From Demetria terragena DSM 11295 (GTDB lineage: Bacteria > Actinomycetota > Actinomycetes > Actinomycetales > Dermatophilaceae), in NCBI RefSeq assembly GCF_000376825.1, contig NZ_AQXW01000004.1:992001-1056000 (forward strand): DNA of 64,000 bases, written 5' to 3'. A program made the position numbers and the translations under genes. Below the pieces are notes generated by a model. The model worked only from the letters and a program-made list of their open reading frames with translations. It did no database searches and was not told the DNA's origin. Each line of letters opens with the position of its first letter. The stretch's first letter is position 1. Below are positions 35,866 to 44,598 of this stretch, piece by piece.

Positions 35866-36886
35866 TACCCCGGACCTTCCGTCCGGGTGGGTGCTGCGTA
35901 CGCCGACAGCAGCTGACGTCGACGCTCTGATTGACCTCGTCCGCGAGCGGGAGCTTGCGGTACGAGGTCGATCGAGCGTTGACCCCGAAGCGGTGGCCTC
36001 CGAGGTCGTCGGGACGGGATCCTGGACGCGCTGGCATCTTGTCGCCGTCGATGAGTCTGGCACCGTTGGCGGCTGGGCTTCAGTCCACGACCGGGCAGCA
36101 GGGCGCACCAACGTTCAGTTGGTCGTCACACCGAGCCGGACCCGCGAGGACCAGAACGCCGTGGCAACAGCCCTGCTCGACTGGGTCGTCCAACAGGCCA
36201 CCGAGGTCGCGCAGGCGCGAGGCGCGAGTTCTACCCAACTCGATGCCTCCACGGTCGAAGGCGATAGCCAACTCAACGATTGGTATGCCAGCGCCGGGCT
36301 CGCCCACACCCGTACCTGGTTGCAGATGACCCGGCCCGTGACCTCCGAAGACGCAGACCTTCCCGGTCCGCGCGATGGCGTACTCGTCCGACGGGTCGCG
36401 CGCCACGAGGACGGGATGCCCGTTGCCGATGACCTACGCGGGGTCCATCAGGTGCTCGAGGAATCCTTCGCCGACCACTTCAATTCCTATCGGGAGAGTT
36501 TCGCCGAGTTTGCGCAGCGTCTGCGTGAGGACCCTGGGCACCGTTGGGATCATTGGTGGTTGGCCACCATCGAGACCGATCGTGGCGAGTTGCTCGGAGG
36601 CAGCGTGGTCAGTTCGGTCCTGCCTGCGGACGCAAGCGGAACTCCGGGCAGTTACATCGACTACATCGGTGTGCACCGACGCGCGCGCGGACGTGGCGTC
36701 GCAAAAGCGTTGTTGTTCACGGTGATTCGCGATGCACTAGAGCGCGGACGCAACCGTGTCGGTCTTGAAGTCGACGCCGACTCCCCCACCGGCGCCGATG
36801 GGCTCTACCTCGCACTCGGGTGGACCACGAGTTATCGCACGCAGTCCTGGCAGCGGGATTTGCACGTTCCCCAGCCGAGCGACTGA
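35855..36886 (+). CDS. tandem GNAT acetyltransferase
   Basis: A 343-residue protein with two GNAT-like halves, an arrangement like mycothiol synthase MshD. The C-terminal half has the acetyl-CoA loop [18 protein letters not shown] and a typical LYLALGW ending; the N-terminal half ([34 protein letters not shown]) is degenerate. Substrate unknown. The start TTG 35855 overlaps the kgd 3' end with GAGAAGG close upstream; a GTG near 35891 is an alternative. It forms a run of plus-strand genes with the MBL-fold gene 6 bp downstream. Confidence 0.82.
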   Translation: MPVNTPDLPSGWVLRTPTAADVDALIDLVRERELAVRGRSSVDPEAVASEVVGTGSWTRWHLVAVDESGTVGGWASVHDRAAGRTNVQLVVTPSRTREDQNAVATALLDWVVQQATEVAQARGASSTQLDASTVEGDSQLNDWYASAGLAHTRTWLQMTRPVTSEDADLPGPRDGVLVRRVARHEDGMPVADDLRGVHQVLEESFADHFNSYRESFAEFAQRLREDPGHRWDHWWLATIETDRGELLGGSVVSSVLPADASGTPGSYIDYIGVHRRARGRGVAKALLFTVIRDALERGRNRVGLEVDADSPTGADGLYLALGWTTSYRTQSWQRDLHVPQPSD

Positions 36887-36892
36887 GCCGCC

Positions 36893-37774
36893 ATGTCGAT
36901 CTCCTGGACGGCGTACGGCCCACACGTCAGCGTCCTCGACTCTCCAGAGCGCGGCGGCTACCCCTATGCCAACTCGCTTCTGGTGCGCGGCTCAGCCGAA
37001 AGCGTGTTGATTGACCCATCACGAGGTTTACTGGACGCCCCACCCGCAACCGACCTGACGCTGGTCAGTCATGGGCACGAAGACCATATGGTCGCGCTCG
37101 ATCGCTACGCCTCACCTGTTCACTGTCACCGTCAGGATCTGCCGATCGTGCACGATCCGTCCCTCTTGGCGCAGGCCACCGGTGCACCACCGGAGACGCT
37201 CGACGACATCACCGCGATGGTGGTGGACGAGTTCGAGGTCTCCGGCCGACCAGACGCGGTCGCCTTCGAGTCCGGATCGACCTTTGACCTCGGGGGCTGT
37301 CAGATCACGGTGGTCTTTCTTCCTGGTCACACCCGAGGCCACTGTGGTTTCCTCATCGAGCCCGACGGATTCTTCTTCACCGGCGACATCGACCTCACGG
37401 GTTTCGGACCGTTCTATGGGGGCCTCGACAGCAACCTGGAGGACTTCGAGGCCTCCCTGCACGCCTGCCGCGAGGTGGACGCGCGGTGGTACGGCACCGC
37501 ACACCAAAAAGGTGTGATCGAGGGTGCGACGGATTTCCGTGAGCGTCTTGACGCCTACGCCGGGGCTATTAGTCGTCGTGAAGCTCAGTTGATGGATTTC
37601 CTCACCGAACCGCGCACCCTTGAGGAGATCGTGGCGCATCGCATCGTGTACCGCCCACACGTGACTGGTCCGCACGTCGATCCGGTGGAGCGGCGAACCG
37701 CCGCGCTCCATCTCGAGAGATTGCTCGCCTCCGGCGCGGTATCGGTCAACGACGAACGCTATCTCGCGCGATAA
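36893..37774 (+). CDS. metallo-beta-lactamase-fold hydrolase
   Basis: A 293-residue protein. The zinc-binding HxHxDH motif is present as VSHGHEDHM, with further ligands in LPGHTRGHCGFL and FTGDIDL. The C-terminal part has a winged-helix-like region (TLEEIVAHRIVYRP), as in LACTB2/glyoxalase-II-like proteins of this family. The substrate is not known. It follows the GNAT gene by 6 bp and precedes a small DUF6104 gene by 9 bp, suggesting one operon. Confidence 0.88.
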   Translation: MSISWTAYGPHVSVLDSPERGGYPYANSLLVRGSAESVLIDPSRGLLDAPPATDLTLVSHGHEDHMVALDRYASPVHCHRQDLPIVHDPSLLAQATGAPPETLDDITAMVVDEFEVSGRPDAVAFESGSTFDLGGCQITVVFLPGHTRGHCGFLIEPDGFFFTGDIDLTGFGPFYGGLDSNLEDFEASLHACREVDARWYGTAHQKGVIEGATDFRERLDAYAGAISRREAQLMDFLTEPRTLEEIVAHRIVYRPHVTGPHVDPVERRTAALHLERLLASGAVSVNDERYLAR

Positions 37775-37783
37775 CCTCGCCTC

Positions 37784-37960
37784 GTGTATTTCACAGACCG
37801 AGGTATCGAGGAACTCACCGGGCGACGTGGTGATGAAGAGGTCACCCTGGCGTGGGTGGCTGAGCACTTGCAGACCTTCGTCGACCTCAACCCAGAGTTC
37901 GAGACACCTGTCGAACGACTCGCCACGTGGCTTGCGCGGCTGGACGACGAGGACGAGTGA
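37784..37960 (+). CDS. DUF6104 small protein
   Basis: A 58-residue, strongly acidic protein beginning MYFTDRGIEELTGRRGDEEV and ending ATWLARLDDEDE, matching a conserved small actinobacterial family (DUF6104, recalled not searched). GTG 37784 lies 9 bp after the MBL gene. No function is established. A short GGGGTCAGCCCC hairpin lies just after its stop. Confidence 0.85.
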   Translation: MYFTDRGIEELTGRRGDEEVTLAWVAEHLQTFVDLNPEFETPVERLATWLARLDDEDE

Positions 37961-38090
37961 GGGGTCAGCCCCGACGGCCGCACCGGCCCTGGCCGCGTGG
38001 CACCGGCTGTCTCGCGTTCTTCCGCGATAGCCTCATCCTGAGTTCATCGACACGACAGCGAGACACCCGAGTGACAAGGCGCCGACCAGC

Positions 38091-38744
38091 ATGAGTTACC
38101 CGCAGTACGGCAGTGATCCGGAGTTCACCCCTAGCGCAGAGTTTCAGATCGCCGAGGGCGATCGAGAGGTTGGCCTCTGCTTCGTGGGCGACTCGTTGGT
38201 CGCCGGACTCGGTGACCCTAAGGCGTTGGGCTGGGTGTCACGAGTTGTCGCCCGCACCCAGAACTCCGGTGCGGAGTTGCGCTCCTACAACCTTGGCGTG
38301 AGCGGTGAGACCTCCAGTGACGTCCTCGGCCGGTGGCATACCGAGACGGCTCCCCGGTGGGCAACCTGCAACGAGCGCCGACTCGTCATCGGCTTTGGCA
38401 CCCACGACGTCATGCAAGGGATGACCACGGCCCGCTCCAGGCTCAATATGGCCAACATCCTCGACGACGCCTCGACCTCGGGCATCGCCACCTTCGTGGT
38501 GGGTCCGCCCCCCACCTCCGACCACGAGATCAACCAGCGCTTGGAAGTTCTGGTCGACGCCCAAGCCGATGTCTGCGCTCGCCGGCGAGTCACCTATGTC
38601 GACTGTTTCCGGCCGCTGCTTGGCCACGATCAATGGCAAAGCGACCTGGCCGCTGGTGACGGCTTCCATCCTGGCCAGGCTGGCTACGGCCTCATCGCCT
38701 GGCTCGTTCTGCACGCAGGCTGGCAGGACTGGCTTTCTCTGTGA
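38091..38744 (+). CDS. SGNH/GDSL hydrolase with altered oxyanion block
   Basis: A 217-residue esterase/acyl-hydrolase-like protein. The catalytic Ser is at 35 in FVGDSLVAG, block II is NLGVSGETS, and the Asp/His pair is D190 and H193 in DGFHP. Block III, normally GxND with an oxyanion Asn, reads GTHD (His105). There is no signal peptide. It is first in the plus-strand arm of the polysaccharide locus and overlaps the nucleotidyltransferase gene by 4 bases, so it may trim acyl groups on the polymer or its precursors (inference). Confidence 0.85.
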   Translation: MSYPQYGSDPEFTPSAEFQIAEGDREVGLCFVGDSLVAGLGDPKALGWVSRVVARTQNSGAELRSYNLGVSGETSSDVLGRWHTETAPRWATCNERRLVIGFGTHDVMQGMTTARSRLNMANILDDASTSGIATFVVGPPPTSDHEINQRLEVLVDAQADVCARRRVTYVDCFRPLLGHDQWQSDLAAGDGFHPGQAGYGLIAWLVLHAGWQDWLSL

Positions 38745-39610
38745 GTTCAGCGGACGTACCGCCGAACGTGCCGGTACCTCTTGCGGATCGGGTGCTCTTG
38801 CACCACGCCGCTGTGCAGTACGTCGCCGACGAGATCCAGGTCCCGATCCTTCACTTCAAGGGTCCACTCGTCGCGGCGACTTTTCCCCACGATGGTCAGC
38901 CGCGCCGGTCCACGGACGTCGACGTGTTCCTGCGCAGCGAGGACCTCGACGCCCTGTCGCAGGCCATGCTCGGCCACGGCTGGGTCGAGTACGACAAGAC
39001 CATCGAGGCCGAGTGGCATCACTCCCGGGTCCTAGAACACCCAGAGTTCGCGTGCACGGTAGACCTCCACACGCACTACCCCGGGATTCACCTCGGCGTC
39101 ACCACGGTGTTCGACATCCTTGATCGCGATCACGAAGAGGTCCTGCTCGCAGCCCGGGTATGCCACGCCCCGGCGCGTCCCGTCCATGGGCTCTTGATCC
39201 TGCTGCACGCTGCACGAGGCGACTCTGGCCAGAAGGGTCAGACAGATATCCGCCGCGTCATCGACTCCCTCACCCCCGCAGAAATGGACCACCTGCTGGC
39301 GGTCGCGACCGAGTTGGGCTGCCGGCCCGCCCTGTCCTCGGTGTTGCCTATATCACCAGATTCAACTATCGAGGGCCAGCTCTGGGCTGATATCATGAGG
39401 AATCCGCAGCAAGGGGCACTGCGGTGGGTAGTCCGACTCATTGAGGCGGACTCATGGAGGCAACGTAGGGATGTTCTACGGGCGGCCGTGATCTACCCAG
39501 AGAAAGGTTCTGGCCCCGGGGGTGGTGTGTCACTGAACCGGATCTGGCGTGGCGCGCGACAACTGCCCGGAATCGCCGTGCGACTGGCCTCCTATCGTCG
39601 TTCACGATAG
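38741..39610 (+). CDS. nucleotidyltransferase-family protein (PF14907-like)
   Basis: A 289-residue protein with FKGPLVAATFP followed by RRSTDVDVFLRSEDLDAL, the G-x...DxD core of a minimal nucleotidyltransferase. Members of this family are found in exopolysaccharide loci, often with PqqD-like and HprK-like proteins; their substrate is not established. The GTG start overlaps the GDSL gene stop (GTGA). Confidence 0.75.
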   Translation: MSSADVPPNVPVPLADRVLLHHAAVQYVADEIQVPILHFKGPLVAATFPHDGQPRRSTDVDVFLRSEDLDALSQAMLGHGWVEYDKTIEAEWHHSRVLEHPEFACTVDLHTHYPGIHLGVTTVFDILDRDHEEVLLAARVCHAPARPVHGLLILLHAARGDSGQKGQTDIRRVIDSLTPAEMDHLLAVATELGCRPALSSVLPISPDSTIEGQLWADIMRNPQQGALRWVVRLIEADSWRQRRDVLRAAVIYPEKGSGPGGGVSLNRIWRGARQLPGIAVRLASYRRSR

Positions 39611-39631
39611 GGCTTAAGAAGGAGCCAGCCG

Positions 39632-41512
39632 GTGTCACGAGAGTTTGCGCTGACGCGCGTCATCCGCAGTCGGGGTCGTCTGCCCGGCATGGACGCCTTC
39701 GTCTGGCTCGCCAGCCTTGCGGGGGCGGTGTGGCTGCGCTACGACTTCGATATCTCCCGCCTTGGATCCGTCGCCTTGCCGTGGTTCATCCTCGGCGCCA
39801 TCGTGATGCAGATCGTCTTGGGCTCGGTCCTCGGCCCGTACAGCCGCGGGCACCAGCGGGGCTCCTTCGAAGAAACCCTGGACGTGGTGCGCACCGCAAG
39901 CATCGTCGGGCTCACCCTCATCATCATCAACTTCATCATCGGAACGCCGCTCCCGCGGTCCGTGCCGTTCATCGCCATGGTGTTAGCCATCGGCGGGATG
40001 TTCGCCGCTCGCTTCGTCAAGCGCTCCTGGGACCTGCGTCGTGCCACCAACTCCGAGGGAGCGCAGGCCGCGATCATTCTGGGCGCCGGAGAGGCCGGCC
40101 GCCGACTTGCTCGTTCCATGCTGCGCGATGACAACAGCGGCTATCTGCCGGTGGCCTTCCTCGATGACGATCAGCACAAGCGCAAGATGCGCATCGAAGG
40201 CGTTCGCGTCCGCGGTACTCGCGACCTCATGGCTTCTCTCGCCGAGGAGACCGGCGCCACCGTTCTGGTCGTCGCGGTGCCCAAGATGGACGCTGCAGAA
40301 CTGCGTGAGGTCTCCCAGCTCGCAACCGAGGCCAACCTTCGGGTCTTGACCATTCCGCCAGTACGCGACCTGCTCGACGGCACCAGTGGCGGGGTCAAGG
40401 ATCTGCGCGATGTCGACCTGACCGAGCTCCTCGGTCGGCGTCCGGTCGATCTCGACAGCACCTTGGTGTCTGGCCAGCTCAACAGCCGCCGAGTCCTGGT
40501 GACCGGCGCGGGTGGCTCCATCGGATCGGAACTGTGCCGCCAGATCGCGCGCTTCGGACCGGCCAAGCTCTACCTCCTGGATCGGGACGAGTCCGGACTG
40601 CAGGCCACCCAGATGACGCTGGTCGGCAACGGTTTGCTGGACAACGACGAGGTCGTCCTCGCCGACATCCGCGACCCACGCACCCTCAATGAGTTGTTTG
40701 ATCGCCTACAGCCCGAGGTTGTGTTCCACGCCGCGGCACTCAAGCACCTGCCGCTGCTGGAGAAATACCCCAGCGAGGCATGGCAAAGCAATGTCCTGGG
40801 CACGCTCAACATCCTCAGCGCCGCAGCGCGGGTCAACGTCAAAACCTTCGTCAACATCTCCACCGACAAAGCTGCCAACCCCACTTGCAACCTCGGCTAC
40901 AGCAAGCGATTGGCTGAGCGACTCACCGCAGACTTCGCCCAGCGCGAGGAAGGCCGCTACGTCAGCGTCCGCTTTGGAAATGTGCTGGGCTCCCGTGGCT
41001 CGGTGGTGCACGCGTTCACCGCACAGATTGAACGCGGCGGACCAGTCACCGTCACCCACCCTGACGTCGAGCGCTACTTCATGTTGATCCCCGAGGCGTG
41101 TCAGCTCGTCCTGGAGGCCTCCTCCATCGGCGAAGACGGCGAAGTCATGGTCCTCGATATGGGCGACCCGATGAAGATCGTCGACGTCGCCAAGTCGCTG
41201 ATCCGCCATTCCGGCAAGGATGTCGAGATCGCCTTCACGGGCTTGCGGCCCGGTGAAAAGCTCAGCGAAGAGTTGTTCTCGCCGTTCGAACAACGGCGGA
41301 CGACTGACCGCGACTGGGTCGACAGCGTCGATGTTCCCAGCCTTGACCCGTTGACGGTCACGACGACCTCGCACGAGACTCCCGAAGCCGCGCATGAGTG
41401 GATGAAAGAGCACGCCTTCGGCGGTCTGGACCTCTCGGTTCGCCCGGGCGCGCCCGAGGTCACCGCCGCTGACTCGGCCACGCCGGGGGACGGAATGACA
41501 GCGCAAAAGTGA
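39632..41512 (+). CDS. membrane-bound nucleotide-sugar 4,6-dehydratase (CapD/WbpM/PglF family)
   Basis: A 626-residue protein with four N-terminal membrane helices, a first Rossmann region (AAIILGAGEAGRRLARSM) and a second SDR catalytic domain with VTGAGGSIGSELCRQI at about residue 290, DKAANPTCNLGYSKRLAE and a PGEKLSEELF end. Relatives make UDP-4-keto-6-deoxy-GlcNAc derivatives. In the YSKR motif position the usual SDR catalytic residues are present or replaced by Met/Asp in this subfamily; not resolved here. AAGGAG lies 7 nt before GTG 39632. Confidence 0.92.
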   Translation: MSREFALTRVIRSRGRLPGMDAFVWLASLAGAVWLRYDFDISRLGSVALPWFILGAIVMQIVLGSVLGPYSRGHQRGSFEETLDVVRTASIVGLTLIIINFIIGTPLPRSVPFIAMVLAIGGMFAARFVKRSWDLRRATNSEGAQAAIILGAGEAGRRLARSMLRDDNSGYLPVAFLDDDQHKRKMRIEGVRVRGTRDLMASLAEETGATVLVVAVPKMDAAELREVSQLATEANLRVLTIPPVRDLLDGTSGGVKDLRDVDLTELLGRRPVDLDSTLVSGQLNSRRVLVTGAGGSIGSELCRQIARFGPAKLYLLDRDESGLQATQMTLVGNGLLDNDEVVLADIRDPRTLNELFDRLQPEVVFHAAALKHLPLLEKYPSEAWQSNVLGTLNILSAAARVNVKTFVNISTDKAANPTCNLGYSKRLAERLTADFAQREEGRYVSVRFGNVLGSRGSVVHAFTAQIERGGPVTVTHPDVERYFMLIPEACQLVLEASSIGEDGEVMVLDMGDPMKIVDVAKSLIRHSGKDVEIAFTGLRPGEKLSEELFSPFEQRRTTDRDWVDSVDVPSLDPLTVTTTSHETPEAAHEWMKEHAFGGLDLSVRPGAPEVTAADSATPGDGMTAQK

Positions 41513-42669
41513 CGGCGGGTCACCAGGCTGGCACCTCGTCGACCGCCACGCAGGTGGTCATCGATGCCAGCAACATCCATCAGGGCGGGGCCTTGCAATC
41601 GGCGGCCTCGGTCGTCGATGAGATCACCCACATCCTGCGCCAGGGCGAGCTGCGCGATCGTTATCCCTGGCTCGAGTGGCTACGTATCGTCATGTCCCCC
41701 GAGGTTGCAGCCGAGATGGGCCGCGAGCCGCTTCAGCATGAAGTGGTCAGTCGCCGGTGGCACTCGCCCGCACTGTGGCATCGGCGGGGACCCCTGCCCG
41801 ACGTCTACGTGACGATCTTTGGACCTGCCTACGGTGTGCGTCGGGGGCGGGTCGCGATCTCCGGCTTCGCCGATGGAACTGCGATCCTGCGTGATCCCAC
41901 GCTGTCCGACCAGACCTTGAAGCGCCGGCTGCGGCGTCGTATCAGGACCCGCGCCTCGCGCTTCTTCTTCGCTCGTCAGGACCTCCTCTACACCGAGGCC
42001 GAACGGACGGCCACCGAGTTGTCGCGTTCGCTGCGCTTCGACGCCACCAGGGTTGGTGTCATACCCAATACGCCCAATGGCGTGCTCTCCCAGCCAGCAT
42101 TGTGGAGACCCGCCCCGTTGCCCGCTAAAGAACCCGGCACCTTCGATGTCGGCTTCGTGACCCGGTGGTACCCGCACAAGAACTTCGAGATTCTCGGCAG
42201 CGCGGCACAACTGTTGCAAGAGAACGGAATTCGAGTTCGCTTCATCGTGAGCCTACGTCCCGATGAGCTGGAGCGCCTCGACCCGGCAACTCGTGCGTTC
42301 GTCTATTCCGTCGGTGAGTTAAGTATCAGGCAGGTGCCCTCGGTCTATGAGTATTGCGACGCCATGGTCTTCCCCAGCCTGATCGAATCCGCATCGGCAG
42401 CACCCCTGGAGTCGCTGCGATTGAACGGCCATCTCGCGGCCTCCGATCGCGACTTTGTGCGTATCCCCTGCGGAGATGCGCCCCACTATTTTGAACCGAC
42501 CGACCCGCGCGCATGCGCCGAGGCGTTGGCCGAGATATTGACCAATGAGAACGTGCGTACGCAGCGGGCCGAGGCCGCACGCGTGATCGCAGGAACCTTC
42601 CCGAGCCCCAGGACACGCGCCGAGGACTTTCTGCAGTTCGTTGACCGAGGAACCCGAGGAGAACCATGA
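41509..42669 (+). CDS. GT4-like glycosyltransferase
   Basis: A 386-residue protein with a GT-B layout: an N-terminal acceptor domain beginning VVIDASNIHQGGALQSAASV and a C-terminal donor domain with FVTRWYPHKNFEIL and the E-x7-E-like region FPSLIESASAAPLESL. The sugar and linkage cannot be predicted. The GTG start overlaps the dehydratase stop by 4 bases, and its own end overlaps the SDR-C5-epimerase gene by 4 bases, so the three are co-translated. Confidence 0.85.
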   Translation: MTAGHQAGTSSTATQVVIDASNIHQGGALQSAASVVDEITHILRQGELRDRYPWLEWLRIVMSPEVAAEMGREPLQHEVVSRRWHSPALWHRRGPLPDVYVTIFGPAYGVRRGRVAISGFADGTAILRDPTLSDQTLKRRLRRRIRTRASRFFFARQDLLYTEAERTATELSRSLRFDATRVGVIPNTPNGVLSQPALWRPAPLPAKEPGTFDVGFVTRWYPHKNFEILGSAAQLLQENGIRVRFIVSLRPDELERLDPATRAFVYSVGELSIRQVPSVYEYCDAMVFPSLIESASAAPLESLRLNGHLAASDRDFVRIPCGDAPHYFEPTDPRACAEALAEILTNENVRTQRAEAARVIAGTFPSPRTRAEDFLQFVDRGTRGEP

Positions 42670-44582
42670 CGCCCGTGAGCATGAACCCGCCTGGACGTAT
42701 CGCCGTTGTCGGAGCATCTGGCTTCGTCGGAACCGCCGTTGCCGGTGCCGCTGAGAGGGCTGGGCACGAGGTCGTCGCGCTCTCGGCGCCGCGGTTGAGC
42801 GGGCCGTGGACCTCGGCCGATGTCAGCGCCTTAGCCGATCGGCTTCGCGGCTGCGATGCGGTCATCAACGCCGCGGGCTGCTCCGACGCCGGGGCTGGCG
42901 ACGTGGACACGCTGAACGCCGCCAACGGTCACCTGCCAGGTCTGATCGGTGCGGCAGCGGTCGCGGCGCGGGTCCCCCGGTTCGTGCACATCAGTTCGGC
43001 CGCCGTTCAGGGGCGACGCCCGATGCTCGATGACTCGATGCACCGTGAGCCCTTCTCGCCGTATTCAGAATCCAAGTGCCTCGGCGAAGATCAGGCGTTG
43101 CGGCACGGCCCGGAGCAGACTGTCGTCTATCGACCGCCGGGTGTGCACGGCGCTGGTCGCAGGACCACCTCGTCGTTGGTGCGCATCGCTCGGAGTCCCG
43201 GCGCCGTGGTCGCCGCGCCAGGCACCGACAACTCCCCCCAGGTTCTGGTGGGCAATGTCGGGTCCGCCGTGACGTTCTTGGCCGCGGTGTCCGATGCTCC
43301 GCCGCGCGTCGTCATCCATCCCTCCGAGGAATTGAGCACGCGGGACATCCTGTTTCTCCTCGGCGGCAAGGAACCACGGCGGATTCCTCGGAGGGCCGCG
43401 ATAGGTGCCATCGCCGCGTTGGAGCGCGGCGGCCCGTCCGCTCGGATCGATGCCCATGTTCGTCGTGCTCGGATGTTGTTGCTCGGACAGCAACAAGCCC
43501 ATAGTTGGCTCACCGGGGCCGGGTGGCGCCCGCTGTACTCGCGGGACGCCTGGAAAGCACTCGGCGACTTACCCGCCACGGAGAACCAGGAGAACGTCAC
43601 TGAGACCGCAGAACAGGGCCCTGGTCCAGGTGCGCCTGGCCTCTTCAGTTCAGCCAAGAACTTCGCACCCGAGTTAGGCGGACACGTCGAGCGCGGAACT
43701 CTCGGGGGCTACTTCATTGACTTCCGCATCAAGACTGACGAGGCCTCTTGGCCGCCACCGTGGATGGCGGATGAGGGCTCACGGCTACCCGTTGCCGTGG
43801 CGCAGTGGGCCTTGGGATGCTACGAACGCTATCTCGATGGCGAGGGCGACCAATGGCTCCAGGCTGCAACAGACGCTGGCGAGTACCTCTTGGACACCCA
43901 GGTGAGTGGCGGCCCCAAGGACGGTGCCTGGCTGTATCCCAAGCCGTCGAAGCACACCTACAAGATCTCTGCCGGTTGGGTGTCCGCGATGGCACAGGGC
44001 GAGATCGCCAGCCTGCTGGTGCGTTTGCACAAAGAACATGGCGGGGATCGCTATGTCGACGCGACCCGACGGGCCATTCGATTGATGTCGATCCCGGTTT
44101 CCGAGGGAGGCGTTCAAGCGCCGCTGGGCGATGGGTTCTTCCTCGAGGAGTACCCCACGCAGACCCCGTCGCTGGTCCTGAACGGTGGCATCTTTGCCAT
44201 TTGGGGCTGGTACGACGTCGGCGTCGCCTTCGACGACGCTGAGACCACCGCGCTATTTGCCGCGTCTGCACGAGCGCTCGGCGACAACCTGCATCGCTAC
44301 GACCTCGGGACCTGGTCCCGCTACGACCTCTTCCCCTTCCCGGTCGTCAACATCGCGAGCTCGGCGTACCACCTTTTGCACATCACCCAGTTGAGGGCGA
44401 TGGCGAAATTAGTGGATCACCCCGAATACACCCGAATTGCAGACCGATTCGAGGCCTATAACGCGTCGCCGATGAAGCGCAGGATCGCGTTTGGGCGTAA
44501 GACGGCGTTCCGTCTGGTAATTCCGCGCAATGCGCATTTGGCACACCGGGTGCCGTGGGGGCCGCGCGGCGAGCGGAGCTAA
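42666..44582 (+). CDS. fusion: NAD-dependent sugar epimerase/dehydratase plus D-glucuronyl C5-epimerase
   Basis: A 638-residue bifunctional protein. Residues 10-300 are an extended SDR with the GASGFVG NAD loop (16-22) and catalytic Y133-x3-K137 (YSESK). After a Gly/Pro linker (about 300-328), residues 330-600 match D-glucuronyl C5-epimerase C-terminal domains: EEYPTQTPSLVLNGGIFAIW (494-513), SRYDLF (551-556) and SSAYHLLHITQL (565-576). That family flips C5 of glucuronate to iduronate in the polymer. There is no frameshift or internal start with a ribosome site, so the fusion is real as sequenced. It lies in an exopolysaccharide operon. Confidence 0.8.
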   Translation: MTPVSMNPPGRIAVVGASGFVGTAVAGAAERAGHEVVALSAPRLSGPWTSADVSALADRLRGCDAVINAAGCSDAGAGDVDTLNAANGHLPGLIGAAAVAARVPRFVHISSAAVQGRRPMLDDSMHREPFSPYSESKCLGEDQALRHGPEQTVVYRPPGVHGAGRRTTSSLVRIARSPGAVVAAPGTDNSPQVLVGNVGSAVTFLAAVSDAPPRVVIHPSEELSTRDILFLLGGKEPRRIPRRAAIGAIAALERGGPSARIDAHVRRARMLLLGQQQAHSWLTGAGWRPLYSRDAWKALGDLPATENQENVTETAEQGPGPGAPGLFSSAKNFAPELGGHVERGTLGGYFIDFRIKTDEASWPPPWMADEGSRLPVAVAQWALGCYERYLDGEGDQWLQAATDAGEYLLDTQVSGGPKDGAWLYPKPSKHTYKISAGWVSAMAQGEIASLLVRLHKEHGGDRYVDATRRAIRLMSIPVSEGGVQAPLGDGFFLEEYPTQTPSLVLNGGIFAIWGWYDVGVAFDDAETTALFAASARALGDNLHRYDLGTWSRYDLFPFPVVNIASSAYHLLHITQLRAMAKLVDHPEYTRIADRFEAYNASPMKRRIAFGRKTAFRLVIPRNAHLAHRVPWGPRGERS

Positions 44583-44598
44583 ACGGCGCGAAGGGCTC

